Below, one piece after another: positions 1-8,439 of a stretch of 64,000 nt of DNA; within the stretch, counting starts at the first letter, position 1, and each line of letters starts with the position of its first letter. The notes beneath the pieces are model-generated. The model saw only the letters and a program-made list of their open reading frames with translations. It did not search any database and had not been told where the DNA came from. A program made the position numbers and the translations under genes. The stretch spans positions 434,001 to 498,000 of the forward strand of contig JBJZOS010000001.1 of assembly GCA_046269235.1 (NCBI GenBank), read 5' to 3'. The stretch is from Soonwooa sp032078105. GTDB lineage: Bacteria > Bacteroidota > Bacteroidia > Flavobacteriales > Weeksellaceae.

Positions 1-1584
1 GTTGCCAAGGTCACGAAGATTTTTTAGAACTGCAATAAGATTTTCGGTGTCGCGCGAGTGAAGACCAATACTAGGCTCGTCCAAAATATAAATGGAACCA
101 ACCAAAGAGCTTCCTAAACTTGTCGCCAAATTAATACGTTGACTTTCGCCACCAGAAAGCGTGTTGGACGTTCTGTTGAGATTAAGATAACCCAAACCAA
201 CTTTTAGTAAAAATCCGATTCGAGATTTTATTTCATACAAAAGACGTTTCGCAACTTCGGCATCGTATTTTGATAATTTGAAACTTTCAATAATCGGTGA
301 AAGCTCATCGAGCGGCAATTCTATTAGAGATTGGATATTATGGCCGTCGATTTTTACCCAAGAAGTTTCTTCACGCAATCTAAGACCTTCGCAAGTTGGA
401 CAAGTCGTTTTGCCACGATAACGTGACAACATTACGCGGTATTGGATTTTATAAAGATTACCCTCCAACATGTTGAAGAAATTATCAATACTCGGGAAGC
501 TTGCTGACTTGTCACCACGCCACAAATATTGCTTTTGCTCTTTTGTGAGTTGATGATAAGGCTTATGGATAGGGAAGTCTTTTGCTTTTTTAATGAAAGA
601 ACGTTTCCATTCGCTCATCGTTTCGCCCTTCCAAGGTGCTACAGCATCTTCAAACACCGAAAGATTTTTATTCGGAATAACAAGATCTTCATCAATACCA
701 ATTATTTTGCCGTAACCTTCGCAAGATGGACAAGCGCCATAAGGATTATTAAAACTGAAATAATGGACATTCGGTTCGTTAAAATCGATGCCATCTAGCT
801 CAAATTTATTAGAGAAATCTCGAACGTCGTTATTTTCTGTGTTTTTCAAGAGACAACGTCCGTGACCTTCGTAGAACGCCATTTGTATAGAATCCGCCAA
901 ACGTTGTAAGAAGTTTTCATCTTCTTCGTAACTGAAACGGTCAATCACCAAGAAGATCTCTGTGTTGGCTTCTGGTACGAAACCAAAACTTTCTAAGTCT
1001 TCAATAGAAGCAAGGTTTCCGCCAACTTCCAAACGGGTGAAACCAGAAACTTTCAAAGTTTTTAATTGTTCGGTAAAGTTGTCGACTTCATATTTTAAAG
1101 GTGCCATCAAGATAAAACTTGTGTCTTTTTTTGAAGCCTTAATAAAATCGATAACATCGGTTACAGAATCTTTTTTGACTTCTTCGCCAGAAATTGGCGA
1201 AAAAGTATGGCCAATTCTGGCGTATAACAACTTTAGATAGTCATAGATTTCGGTTGATGTGCCAACTGTAGAACGCGGATTTGACGAGATAACTTTCTGC
1301 TGAATCGCGACTGATGGCGCTAGCCCTTTGATATCGTCAACTTTAGGTTTTTCTAATTTTCCCAAAAATTGTCGCGCATAAGAACTCAAACTTTCAACAT
1401 AACGACGTTGCCCTTCGGCATAGATCGTGTCGAAAGCTAGCGAAGATTTTCCACTTCCCGAGACGCCTGTAATCACAATGAGTTTGTTTTTTGGTATTAA
1501 AACATCAATGTGTTTCAGGTTGTTAAGATGTGCGTTTTTAACAAAAAGTTGTTTTTTTATATCGATTTCTGCAGTTGTAGCCAT
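1..1584 (-). CDS. uvrA: UvrA, excinuclease ABC subunit A (N-terminal part, cut by window edge)
   Basis: DNA-damage recognition ATPase of nucleotide excision repair, acting with UvrB and UvrC. The visible 528 residues start at the ATG at 1584 and run off the left edge. Seen: Walker A GVSGSGKSSLAFDTIYAEG near residue 35, the QRRYVESLSSYARQF segment, a first zinc-binding CPSCEGYGK motif, a second CPTCEG motif, and the ABC signature LSGGESQR followed by Walker B IYILDEPSIGLH. A possible -7 box (TAATTTTG on the minus strand, 1602-1609) lies 17 nt before the start. Family assignment is essentially certain; only the C-terminal half is missing because of the window. Confidence 0.97.
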   Translation of the reverse strand, partial: MATTAEIDIKKQLFVKNAHLNNLKHIDVLIPKNKLIVITGVSGSGKSSLAFDTIYAEGQRRYVESLSSYARQFLGKLEKPKVDDIKGLAPSVAIQQKVISSNPRSTVGTSTEIYDYLKLLYARIGHTFSPISGEEVKKDSVTDVIDFIKASKKDTSFILMAPLKYEVDNFTEQLKTLKVSGFTRLEVGGNLASIEDLESFGFVPEANTEIFLVIDRFSYEEDENFLQRLADSIQMAFYEGHGRCLLKNTENNDVRDFSNKFELDGIDFNEPNVHYFSFNNPYGACPSCEGYGKIIGIDEDLVIPNKNLSVFEDAVAPWKGETMSEWKRSFIKKAKDFPIHKPYHQLTKEQKQYLWRGDKSASFPSIDNFFNMLEGNLYKIQYRVMLSRYRGKTTCPTCEGLRLREETSWVKIDGHNIQSLIELPLDELSPIIESFKLSKYDAEVAKRLLYEIKSRIGFLLKVGLGYLNLNRTSNTLSGGESQRINLATSLGSSLVGSIYILDEPSIGLHSRDTENLIAVLKNLRDLGN

Positions 1585-1609
1585 ATCAAATTTAAGACCC
1601 ACAAAATTA

Positions 1610-1920
1610 CGAAAAATTGCGTTTTTTTCAGCTAGTTATTTTGTTAATGTTTATTTAGAAATCCGTAGGAAATTTTAGTCTTAAAATTTAGACAGATTCT
1701 TAAAGAAGAAGAGCAGTGAAATCAAGTAGTGCTCAAATGATAGCTTTAAAAATAACAATTTTTTATGCATAAACTTGTCTCGTTTTTCTATCAATATATT
1801 AACAAAGGATGATGTTGATTGATTATATTTTTTTGTTTTTAAATGTTTGATTAGTATTTTTTATTTCTAAAGTATTTATTTAAAGTAAAAAATTAACTTA
1901 ATCTTAAAATAGGTTGTTTT
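1610..1920. other. AT-rich intergenic region between divergent genes
   Basis: About 310 bases between the probable uvrA promoter and the promoter of the TonB receptor gene. I see no open frame, repeat or RNA structure that I can support here. Confidence 0.5.
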
Positions 1921-1955
1921 TTGTTGTTGATTTTTTTATTAATTGCATAGCTTTG
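1921..1955 (+). promoter_or_regulatory. Bacteroidota-type promoter of TonB receptor gene
   Basis: TTG (1924-1926) and TAGCTTTG (1948-1955) are separated by 21 bases and match the Bacteroidota -33/-7 consensus TTG and TAnnTTTG. The start codon of the receptor follows 23 nt later. Confidence 0.65.
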
Positions 1956-1978
1956 CCCCCGTAAAATTGTAAAAAACT

Positions 1979-3775
1979 ATGAAAAAGCTTTTGTTATCTG
2001 GTTTTGCGTTGTCTTGTGTATTTTTTTCGGCACAACAGCAAGACATAGAAGAAGTTGTTGTAAAAGGAAAATTTTTTTCAACCCCAATTACTAAAGTTCC
2101 GGAAAATATTACGGTAATTTCTAAAAAACAAATTCAAGAATCACCAGCACGAAGCGTTGCTGATTTGCTACAATATTTCACTGGGATGGATTTGCGTCGT
2201 CGCGGGATGAATGATGTACAAACAGATCTTAGTATTCGTGGTAGCTCTTTCGAGCAGGTTTTGGTTCTGATAAATGGTATCAAAATGAATGATGCACAAA
2301 CGGGACATAACACGTTTAACCTTCCTTTTGATATGGCGAGTATCGATCGCGTTGAGATTATAAAAGGCCCTGCTGCTCGACGTTTTGGACAGAATGCTTA
2401 CGGAGGTGTTATTAATATTATTACCAATGTTGGTAAAGACAATGTTTATCAAATCAATGCTGCAGGTGGGGATTTCAAAACTTGGTCTCTTGGTGCTTCT
2501 GCTGATTTTGGAAACGAAAATTTCGAAAATTTTATTCAAGTTGGTAAAGCAGAATCTGCCGGTTATCGTTTTAACACAGACTCTGATGTGCAAAATATTT
2601 GGTATCAAAATCAGTTCAAAATTAAAGATGCCAATTTCAAAATGCAAGCAGGTTTTACTGAGAAAAAATTTGGTGCAAATGGATTTTATTCGTCACCATT
2701 AGCCAAAGATCAATACGAAGAGACACAAACGTCTTTGGTGAGTGCGTCTTACGATCAGTCTTTTAGGAATTTTGGAGTCAACGCCAATGTGTATTGGAGA
2801 AGAGGACAAGATATGTATTTGTTTAACCGTGTTAAGCCCGAAATCTATCGTAATATGCATATTGGTAACAATATTGGCGGCGAGTTGAATACGTCCTATG
2901 TATCAAGTTTGGGTAAATCTGGTTTGGGAGTCGAGTTCCGTAACGAAGCACTTCGTAGTAATAATCTTGGCGAAAGAGAGCGTTTTATCACGCAAGTTTT
3001 CTTTGAGCATCAGATTAGTTTGCTAGATCAAAAACTTAACATTATCCCCGGTGTAAGTTGGGCGAATTATCCAGGGACTGGCAACTTTTTTTATCCAGGT
3101 TTAGATGTTGGATATAATCTTGATGACCACAGCAAAATCTACGGGAATCTTGCTAAAACCAATCGAATCCCTACTTACACAGATCTTTATTATGTTAGTA
3201 AAACCGAAACTGGAAATCCTAACTTAAAACCAGAAAATGCATGGAATTATGAAATTGGCTATCAATATCAACGCGCAAATTCTCTATTGAAAGTAAGTGG
3301 TTTCGGTAGAAATACGGATAACGCCATTGACTGGACAAAAGATTCGTTGGCTGCCATCTGGCGTGCCGAAAATATTAGCAATATAAAAACACTTGGTTTT
3401 GAAACCGAAATTGCTCAAAAATTTAATTGGATAGTTAACAGTCTATCAGTAGGTTATACTTATCTGGATAACAAAATTAATCGTGAAGATCAAGCGTTTT
3501 CGAAATACGTTTTAGATAATCTTCGTCATCAATTCAATGCAAAGTTGCATGCAAAATATTGGCGATTCGGGACAGAAGTTGTCTATCGTTACAATGAGAG
3601 AATCGCTTTGGGAAGTTATAATCTTCTTGATGCGAAGTTAAACTATCAGACTGATAAGCTTAATATTTATCTTTTAGTCAACAATATTACGAATGCTGAA
3701 TACACCGAAACGAGTCTTGTGCCAATGCCAGGCCGTTGGTTTATGCTAGGATTTACGTTTAAAAACAAGTTTTAG
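1979..3775 (+). CDS. TonB-dependent outer membrane receptor (BtuB-sized)
   Basis: Outer membrane gated channel for an unidentified ligand, energised by TonB/ExbBD. The 598-residue protein has a signal peptide ending FFSAQ (residues 1-19), a TonB-box-like EEVVVKG, a plug domain (about 35-150: SVADLLQYFTGMD, IRGSSFEQVLVLINGIKMND, IKGPAARRFGQNAYGGVINI) and a beta-barrel ending in the aromatic residue F. It lacks an N-terminal carboxypeptidase-like domain and has no SusD partner, so it is not a polysaccharide utilisation receptor. Its length resembles vitamin B12 or siderophore receptors, but no transport gene adjoins it and the substrate cannot be told from sequence. Confidence 0.9.
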   Translation: MKKLLLSGFALSCVFFSAQQQDIEEVVVKGKFFSTPITKVPENITVISKKQIQESPARSVADLLQYFTGMDLRRRGMNDVQTDLSIRGSSFEQVLVLINGIKMNDAQTGHNTFNLPFDMASIDRVEIIKGPAARRFGQNAYGGVINIITNVGKDNVYQINAAGGDFKTWSLGASADFGNENFENFIQVGKAESAGYRFNTDSDVQNIWYQNQFKIKDANFKMQAGFTEKKFGANGFYSSPLAKDQYEETQTSLVSASYDQSFRNFGVNANVYWRRGQDMYLFNRVKPEIYRNMHIGNNIGGELNTSYVSSLGKSGLGVEFRNEALRSNNLGERERFITQVFFEHQISLLDQKLNIIPGVSWANYPGTGNFFYPGLDVGYNLDDHSKIYGNLAKTNRIPTYTDLYYVSKTETGNPNLKPENAWNYEIGYQYQRANSLLKVSGFGRNTDNAIDWTKDSLAAIWRAENISNIKTLGFETEIAQKFNWIVNSLSVGYTYLDNKINREDQAFSKYVLDNLRHQFNAKLHAKYWRFGTEVVYRYNERIALGSYNLLDAKLNYQTDKLNIYLLVNNITNAEYTETSLVPMPGRWFMLGFTFKNKF

Positions 3776-3783
3776 AAACACAA

Positions 3784-3812
3784 CATCCGTCTATAAGGCG
3801 GATGTTTTTATT
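3784..3812 (+). terminator. Rho-independent terminator after TonB receptor
   Basis: Stem AACATCCG (3784-3791) pairs with CGGATGTT (3801-3808) across a 9-nt loop and runs into a T-rich tract. Confidence 0.8.
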
Positions 3813-3840
3813 TTGCTTAATTTTGCAACAAATATTTACA

Positions 3841-4665
3841 ATGCAAGTAGGAAAATTCCAGACGCTAAAGGTTTCAGAAGTTAATAACTCAGGTTACATT
3901 TTGATAGATGAATTAGGCGAGAAAGCCTTTTTATCTAAGATTCTAGTTAATTCGACTTTAGAAGTTGATCAAGATGTTGACGTCTTTGTGTATCAAGATG
4001 ATGACAAATTAAAAGCGACAACCGAAACACCTTTATGTGAAGTGGACGAATTTGCTGTGATGACTTGCGTACAGAGTTTGCCGAGTGGTGCTTTTATGGA
4101 CTGGGGGATTATCAAGGATTTGTTCGTGCCTTACAAACAACAAAAAGGAAAAATTCTTGAAAGCAAACGTTACATCGTTTACGTCTATATTGATGAAGAA
4201 AGTGGTAGAATTACAGGAACAACCAAGTTTAAACGTAATCCGCAATACTCAGACTTACCATTTAAAAAAGGTGATAAAGTCGATTTATTAATGATTGGCG
4301 AATCCGAATTGGGTTGGAATGTTATCATCGATAAAAAGTATATTGCATTAATCTACGCTTCTGATGTTTATAAAAAATTATATCCACTGTCTACAGAGCA
4401 AGGCTATATTAAGGCGATTCGTGAAGATGGTAAGATTGATGTGTCTTTGCAGCCAGAAGGTTTTGAAAATATCGATGAGTTCAAGCAAAAAATTATTGAT
4501 AAACTAAATGATAACTACGGCTTGATATATTTGTCGGATAAGTCGTCCCCTGAAGAGATAAAAGACGAACTGCAGATGAGTAAGAAGAATTTCAAGAAGG
4601 CGATTGGCGGTCTTTACAAAGACAAAATAATCGACATTGAAGATGATAAAATCCGATTACTATAA
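3841..4665 (+). CDS. S1-domain RNA-binding protein, CvfB family
   Basis: Probable RNA-binding regulator of the CvfB/YitL family. The 274-residue protein starts MQVGKFQTLKV; the ATG at 3841 is preferred over an upstream start that would lie inside the receptor terminator. The family has several S1-like beta-barrels and a C-terminal winged helix. Seen: the S1-type ADxGxxxD-like stretch GAFMDWGIIKDLFVPYKQQ around residue 85 and a helical C-terminus (KDELQMSKKNFKKAIGGLYK) that fits the winged helix. A -7 box TAATTTTG at 3820-3827 gives it its own promoter. The stop codon is separated by 3 nt from the next gene, so the two are probably co-transcribed. The cellular targets are unknown. Confidence 0.85.
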   Translation: MQVGKFQTLKVSEVNNSGYILIDELGEKAFLSKILVNSTLEVDQDVDVFVYQDDDKLKATTETPLCEVDEFAVMTCVQSLPSGAFMDWGIIKDLFVPYKQQKGKILESKRYIVYVYIDEESGRITGTTKFKRNPQYSDLPFKKGDKVDLLMIGESELGWNVIIDKKYIALIYASDVYKKLYPLSTEQGYIKAIREDGKIDVSLQPEGFENIDEFKQKIIDKLNDNYGLIYLSDKSSPEEIKDELQMSKKNFKKAIGGLYKDKIIDIEDDKIRLL

Positions 4666-4668
4666 TTG

Positions 4669-5583
4669 ATGACGAAATCTAAAATTCTTGTTACTGGGTC
4701 GACAGGTTTAATCGGTTCTGCACTTTGTGAATTGCTCACCTCTAAAGGCTATGACGTTCATGTTTTAGTAAGATTCGATGACGAAAAACAACAAAGTCCT
4801 TACAAATCTTTTAAGTTAGATTACGATAATAATTCTATCGAAGATGGTGCTTTAGATGGTGTTGACTATGTTGTACATCTTGCTGGCGCACCCATTGCGA
4901 TGCGTTGGACAAAGTCTTACAAAAAATTAGTTATTGACAGTCGTGTGATTTCTGCGGATATTATTCACGCTGAAATTGAAAAGCAAAATATTAGACTTAA
5001 AGCTTTTGTTTCTGCATCGGCAGTTGGCTATTATGGTGCGATCATATCTGAAAAAATCTTTGTTGAAACAGATTCGCCAGCCGATGATTTTCTTGGTAAA
5101 GTTTGTCAGGCTTGGGAGCAAAAGGCTCAGGACTTTAAGAGTGTTGCAGATCGGGTAGTCATGTTGCGGACTTCTGGCGTTTTGTCAGATAAAGGCGGAC
5201 TTTTGTCAGAATTGAGAGAACCGATTTCTAAAAATTCGGGAGCGCCTCTAGGAAGTGGAAAGCAATATGTGCCTTGGATACATATTGATGATATGTGTGC
5301 GATGTATTTGCAAGCAATCGAGGATGATACGATGTCTGGCGCTTATAATGCTGCGACTCCCGAGCATATCACCAACAAAGATTTAACGAAAGCGGTTGCA
5401 AAACAACTTCAAAAGAAACTTTGGTTCCCGAATGTTCCAGCTTTTGGATTGAAAATAATGTTTGGCGAAATGGCCAATTTAATATTAAAAGGAAGCCGGG
5501 TTTCTTCAGAAAAAATTTTAAAACAAGGATTTCAATTTAAGTTTCCAAAATTAGAAGATGCCCTTAAAGATCTACTGAAATAG
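4669..5583 (+). CDS. TIGR01777 family NAD(P)-dependent epimerase/oxidoreductase
   Basis: Extended short-chain dehydrogenase-like protein of the YfcH/TIGR01777 family, substrate unknown. Seen: N-terminal Rossmann motif TGSTGLIGSALCELL (residues 8-22), VVHLAGAPIA, SASAVGYYG in the active-site region, and the C-terminal DUF1731-type tail (FPNVPAFGLKIMFGEMANLIL...SEKILKQGFQFKFPKLEDAL). A TTG lies directly before the chosen ATG at 4669. It follows the S1-domain gene almost without a gap. A paralogue lies at 56597-57526 next to the photolyase cluster. Confidence 0.88.
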   Translation: MTKSKILVTGSTGLIGSALCELLTSKGYDVHVLVRFDDEKQQSPYKSFKLDYDNNSIEDGALDGVDYVVHLAGAPIAMRWTKSYKKLVIDSRVISADIIHAEIEKQNIRLKAFVSASAVGYYGAIISEKIFVETDSPADDFLGKVCQAWEQKAQDFKSVADRVVMLRTSGVLSDKGGLLSELREPISKNSGAPLGSGKQYVPWIHIDDMCAMYLQAIEDDTMSGAYNAATPEHITNKDLTKAVAKQLQKKLWFPNVPAFGLKIMFGEMANLILKGSRVSSEKILKQGFQFKFPKLEDALKDLLK

Positions 5584-5664
5584 AATTAATTTAGGTTTAA
5601 AAAAGCACTATAAAAATTCGTTTATCTCAAATTTACATAACTTTAAATAAACAATAATATTGAT

Positions 5665-5889
5665 ATGGAAACGAAGAGATACACTAAAAACAAAGATATT
5701 ACAGTATTGTGGACACCTAGTAAGTGTCAACATGCGGGCGTTTGCGTCAAATCACTTCTTCAAGTTTATTATCCCAAAGATAAACCTTGGATTAAACCAG
5801 AAAATGCAACAAAAGAAGAATTAATCGCACAGATTAATGCTTGTCCCTCCGGTGCTTTGGCTAATGTTATAGAAGATAATTCGAAATAG
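5665..5889 (+). CDS. YjdI-type divergent 4Fe-4S mono-cluster protein
   Basis: Small 74-residue protein of the YjdI (Fer4_19) family. Cysteines occur at CQHAGVC (about residues 22-28) and CPSGAL (about 60), the pattern expected of a [4Fe-4S] mono-cluster domain with an unusual ligand spacing. The motif WTPSKCQHAGVC is typical of the family. It stands alone between an epimerase gene and a convergent aminopeptidase gene. Its electron partner is not known. Confidence 0.85.
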   Translation: METKRYTKNKDITVLWTPSKCQHAGVCVKSLLQVYYPKDKPWIKPENATKEELIAQINACPSGALANVIEDNSK

Positions 5890-5898
5890 AAATAAAAA

Positions 5899-5924
5899 AA
5901 GCTCTCAAATTTGAGAGCTTTTTT
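5899..5924. terminator. Palindromic terminator between convergent genes
   Basis: AAGCTCTCAAA/TTTGAGAGCTT is a perfect inverted repeat (5899-5920) with an A-run before and a T-run after it, so it can end transcription from both the ferredoxin-like gene and pepP. Confidence 0.85.
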
Positions 5925-5931
5925 GTTGTTT

Positions 5932-7236
5932 TTAAACTTGATGATTCATCAAAGATTCGATTTCATCGACTTCTATAGGAATGTTTTTCATAAAGTTTAT
6001 TGGGTTTCCAGATGCTTGGATTTCATAATCGTCTTCAAGTCGCACGCCAAAACCTTCCTCGGGAATATAGAATCCAGGTTCGTTGGTAAAGACCATTCCT
6101 GCTACGAAGTCGTCTGACAAAAGTCCATAGTCGTGCGTGTCAAGTCCCATGTGGTGCGATGTCCCGTGCATCATATATTTTTTGTAAGCTGGCCATTTTG
6201 GATTTTGATTTTGTACATCAGCTTTATCAATTAATCCTAAATCTAACAAAGCAGAAGTGTAGACTTCGCCCATTTCTTTATGGAATTTATGCCAATTATT
6301 TCCAGCAATCAAGCGATCTTCAGCCTCTTTTTTACAACTAAGAACCGCATTGTAGACTTGTTTTTGGCGCGGTGTATATTTTCCATTGATGGGGATTGTT
6401 CGAGTTAAATCCGACGAATAGTTCGCGTATTCTGCACCAACATCCAGCAGTATAAGATCGCCATCTTTCAGTTGCATATTGTTAGAAATATAGTGTAAAA
6501 CATTAGCATTGTTTCCGCTTGCAATAATCGGTGTGTAAGCAAACCCACGACTTCTATTTTTTATAAATTCGTGTGCCAATTCGGCTTCGATTTCATATTC
6601 CCAAATGCCAGGTTTTACAAAGCCAAGAAGTCTGCGAATTCCTTTTTCTGTAATATCACAAGCATGTTGAATTAAAGTAATTTCCTCTGGTTCTTTGATA
6701 CTTCTTAAACGTTGCAAAATGGGATTACTGCGCAAAATTGTATGAAGAGGGTATTGTTTTTTTACAAATTCGATGAAGCGATCCTCACGCGTTTGTGTCT
6801 CAACAGCTGCGCGATAATGTTCGTTTTTATTTAAATAAATATTCTCAGCTTCCGCCATCAAATCGTAAAACACTTTTTCGAACTCCGATAACCACATTAC
6901 GGTTTTAATGCCAGAAACTTCGGTTGCATCTGCTTTGCTCAATTTTTCACCTTCCCAAACAGCGATATGATCGTTGGTTTCTCTAACAAACAAAATTTCG
7001 CGATACTCTTCTTTGTAAGCATTTGGAAAAATTAATAAAATGCTTTCTTCTTGGTCAACACCTGATAGATAAAAAATGTCGCGGTGTTGCTGAAAAGCTA
7101 GCGTAGAGTCGGCACTAATCGGGTAGATGTCATTAGAATTAAAAATCGCTATCGAATTTGGTTTCATTTGAGAGACAAATTTTTTACGATTTTTGATGAA
7201 CAACGTATTAGGAATCCTGTCGTATTTTGTAGTCAT
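5932..7236 (-). CDS. pepP: Xaa-Pro aminopeptidase (aminopeptidase P, M24B)
   Basis: Dinuclear metallopeptidase that removes N-terminal residues preceding proline; cytoplasmic. The 434 residues are the usual length. Residues 1-150 form the aminopeptidase P N-terminal domain (FIKNRKKFVSQM, FQQHRDIFYLSGVDQEES). The creatinase-fold catalytic half shows all five expected metal ligands: two Asp in LLDVGAEYANYSSDLTRT, His in HGTSHHMGLDTHD, Glu in TNEPGFY and Glu in VRLEDD. A -7 box TAATTTTG lies about 40 nt before the start. It is monocistronic and convergent with the preceding gene. Confidence 0.95.
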   Translation of the reverse strand: MTTKYDRIPNTLFIKNRKKFVSQMKPNSIAIFNSNDIYPISADSTLAFQQHRDIFYLSGVDQEESILLIFPNAYKEEYREILFVRETNDHIAVWEGEKLSKADATEVSGIKTVMWLSEFEKVFYDLMAEAENIYLNKNEHYRAAVETQTREDRFIEFVKKQYPLHTILRSNPILQRLRSIKEPEEITLIQHACDITEKGIRRLLGFVKPGIWEYEIEAELAHEFIKNRSRGFAYTPIIASGNNANVLHYISNNMQLKDGDLILLDVGAEYANYSSDLTRTIPINGKYTPRQKQVYNAVLSCKKEAEDRLIAGNNWHKFHKEMGEVYTSALLDLGLIDKADVQNQNPKWPAYKKYMMHGTSHHMGLDTHDYGLLSDDFVAGMVFTNEPGFYIPEEGFGVRLEDDYEIQASGNPINFMKNIPIEVDEIESLMNHQV

Positions 7237-7330
7237 GCACTATTTTTATTTTCAGTATTAAATTTATAATTCCTTTCAAAATTACAAATATTTAAGTGGT
7301 TTCGATTGTTTTTAATTTAATAAAAATTCT

Positions 7331-7385
7331 AACATTATTAAAAGTTAGTTTTAAAATTAAGTTAATCTAACATTTTGTACCTTTG
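7331..7385 (+). promoter_or_regulatory. Promoter with candidate DtxR/MntR auto-operator
   Basis: A -7 box TACCTTTG (7378-7385) ends exactly 4 nt before the start codon at 7390. Upstream, TTAGTTTTAAAATTAA (7345-7360) matches its own reverse complement at 14 of 16 positions, and CTAAC/GTTAG half-sites recur on both sides (7330-7371). The position fits repression by the encoded metal-dependent regulator. This is inference, since the region is AT-rich. Confidence 0.45.
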
Positions 7386-7389
7386 ATGT

Positions 7390-8037
7390 ATGAATTCCTT
7401 AACAGAAGAAAATTATTTGAAAGCCTTATATCATCTAATGAATGATGAACACGAGGTTTCGGTAAATGATCTTAGCAAACGTCTGCAAATAAAAATGCCA
7501 TCTGTCAACAGTATGATTAAAAAATTTGCAGAGAAAAATTGGGTCATTTACGAATCTTACAAACCAATCCGTGTCACCGAAGCGGGTAGGAAAGAGGCCG
7601 CGCTCATCGTGAGGAAGCATCGTCTAACAGAAATGTTTTTGGTGGAAAAAATGGGTTTTGGTTGGGAGAATGTCCACGAAATTGCAGAGCAACTAGAACA
7701 CATACATTCTGATGCTTTTTTTGATAAAATGGATGAAATCCTCCATCACCCGAAAGTTGATCCGCATGGCGAGCCAATTCCTGATAAAGATGGCGTTGTC
7801 GTACAACCAGAGCTTAAAAAATTAAGTCAGTGCAAAGTGGATGAAAATGTTGTTTTTGCTTCTGTCGCAACATCTTCCGATGATTTTCTTAGTTATCTTA
7901 ACAAACGAAATATCCAACTGGGAACCGAAATGAAAGTTATAAGTATAGAAAGTTTTGACCAATCGATGCTCATCGAGATTGATGGTAAACAGGAGGTTTT
8001 TAGTAAGTTGGTTTGCGAAAAACTTTTGGTAAAATAA
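7390..8037 (+). CDS. Metal-dependent transcriptional regulator, DtxR/MntR family
   Basis: Iron- or manganese-sensing repressor. The 215 residues hold an N-terminal winged helix (TEENYLKALYHLM, VSVNDLSKRLQIKMPSVNSMIKKFAEKNWVIYE), a metal-binding and dimerisation domain (RKHRLTEMFLVEKMGFGWENVHEIAEQLEHIHSDAFFDKM) and a C-terminal SH3-like FeoA domain (about 140-215). The dimerisation segment with its HRLTE and EQLEH residues is characteristic. Whether it senses Mn or Fe cannot be decided here; no transporter adjoins it. The -7 box placement suggests a leaderless mRNA. Confidence 0.92.
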   Translation: MNSLTEENYLKALYHLMNDEHEVSVNDLSKRLQIKMPSVNSMIKKFAEKNWVIYESYKPIRVTEAGRKEAALIVRKHRLTEMFLVEKMGFGWENVHEIAEQLEHIHSDAFFDKMDEILHHPKVDPHGEPIPDKDGVVVQPELKKLSQCKVDENVVFASVATSSDDFLSYLNKRNIQLGTEMKVISIESFDQSMLIEIDGKQEVFSKLVCEKLLVK

Positions 8038-8045
8038 ATATTGAT

Positions 8046-8075
8046 AAGCCTTTCCTAATTTGAAAGGCTTTTTAT
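8046..8075 (+). terminator. Terminator after DtxR-family gene
   Basis: AAGCCTTTC (8046-8054) pairs with GAAAGGCTT (8062-8070) across a 7-nt loop and is followed by T residues. Confidence 0.85.
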
Positions 8076-8166
8076 TTTCGAAGTTATTTTTTAATTAAAA
8101 ATTTATTTTTGACTGAGATTTTGTATTGTACAATTTTCTCCGCCAAAAAATAGGTCGCCTGCAGAA

Positions 8167-8415
8167 ATGGCTTTTTTAATTTATGGTGATTTCAGAACAG
8201 GAATGTTGTCGACATTTATAATTAATTTGGTGGTTAAAAAGTACATTAAAATTCGAAAATCAAAAGTTAATATCACTTGTCAGCTAGAGCTTTTGAAAGA
8301 AGCAGGTAACAATTTATGAGCAGATGAAGCGCAGCTTATGAGCGATTTATTTGCTGAGGTTTTTAAGATTATCATTAATGGTGATTTAAATAAAAAAAAC
8401 CTACTTCGAAAGTAG
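8167..8415 (+). pseudogene. Possible decayed small gene with one in-frame stop
   Basis: One frame runs 82 codons from ATG 8167 to the TAG at 8413-8415, interrupted only by TGA at 8317-8319. The downstream half reads like protein (LELLKEAGNNL, then ADEAQLMSDLFAEVFKIIINGDL), with a helix pattern common in small Bacteroidota DNA-associated proteins. I do not recognise a family. The end overlaps the dnaJ terminator, which speaks against an active gene. The rest of 8076-8390 shows nothing else. Confidence 0.3.
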
Positions 8416-8420
8416 GTTTT
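8392..8420 (-). terminator. Terminator after dnaJ
   Basis: On the minus strand AAAACCTACTT pairs with AAGTAGGTTTT (8396-8406 with 8410-8420) across a 3-nt loop and runs into eight T residues. Confidence 0.85.
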
Positions 8421-8439
8421 AGATATGTTTGGCAATGAT

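Noticed and set aside
2168..2647. 159-codon minus-strand frame inside the TonB receptor gene
   Set aside because: It is the complement of a clear plug/barrel coding region and shows no domain.
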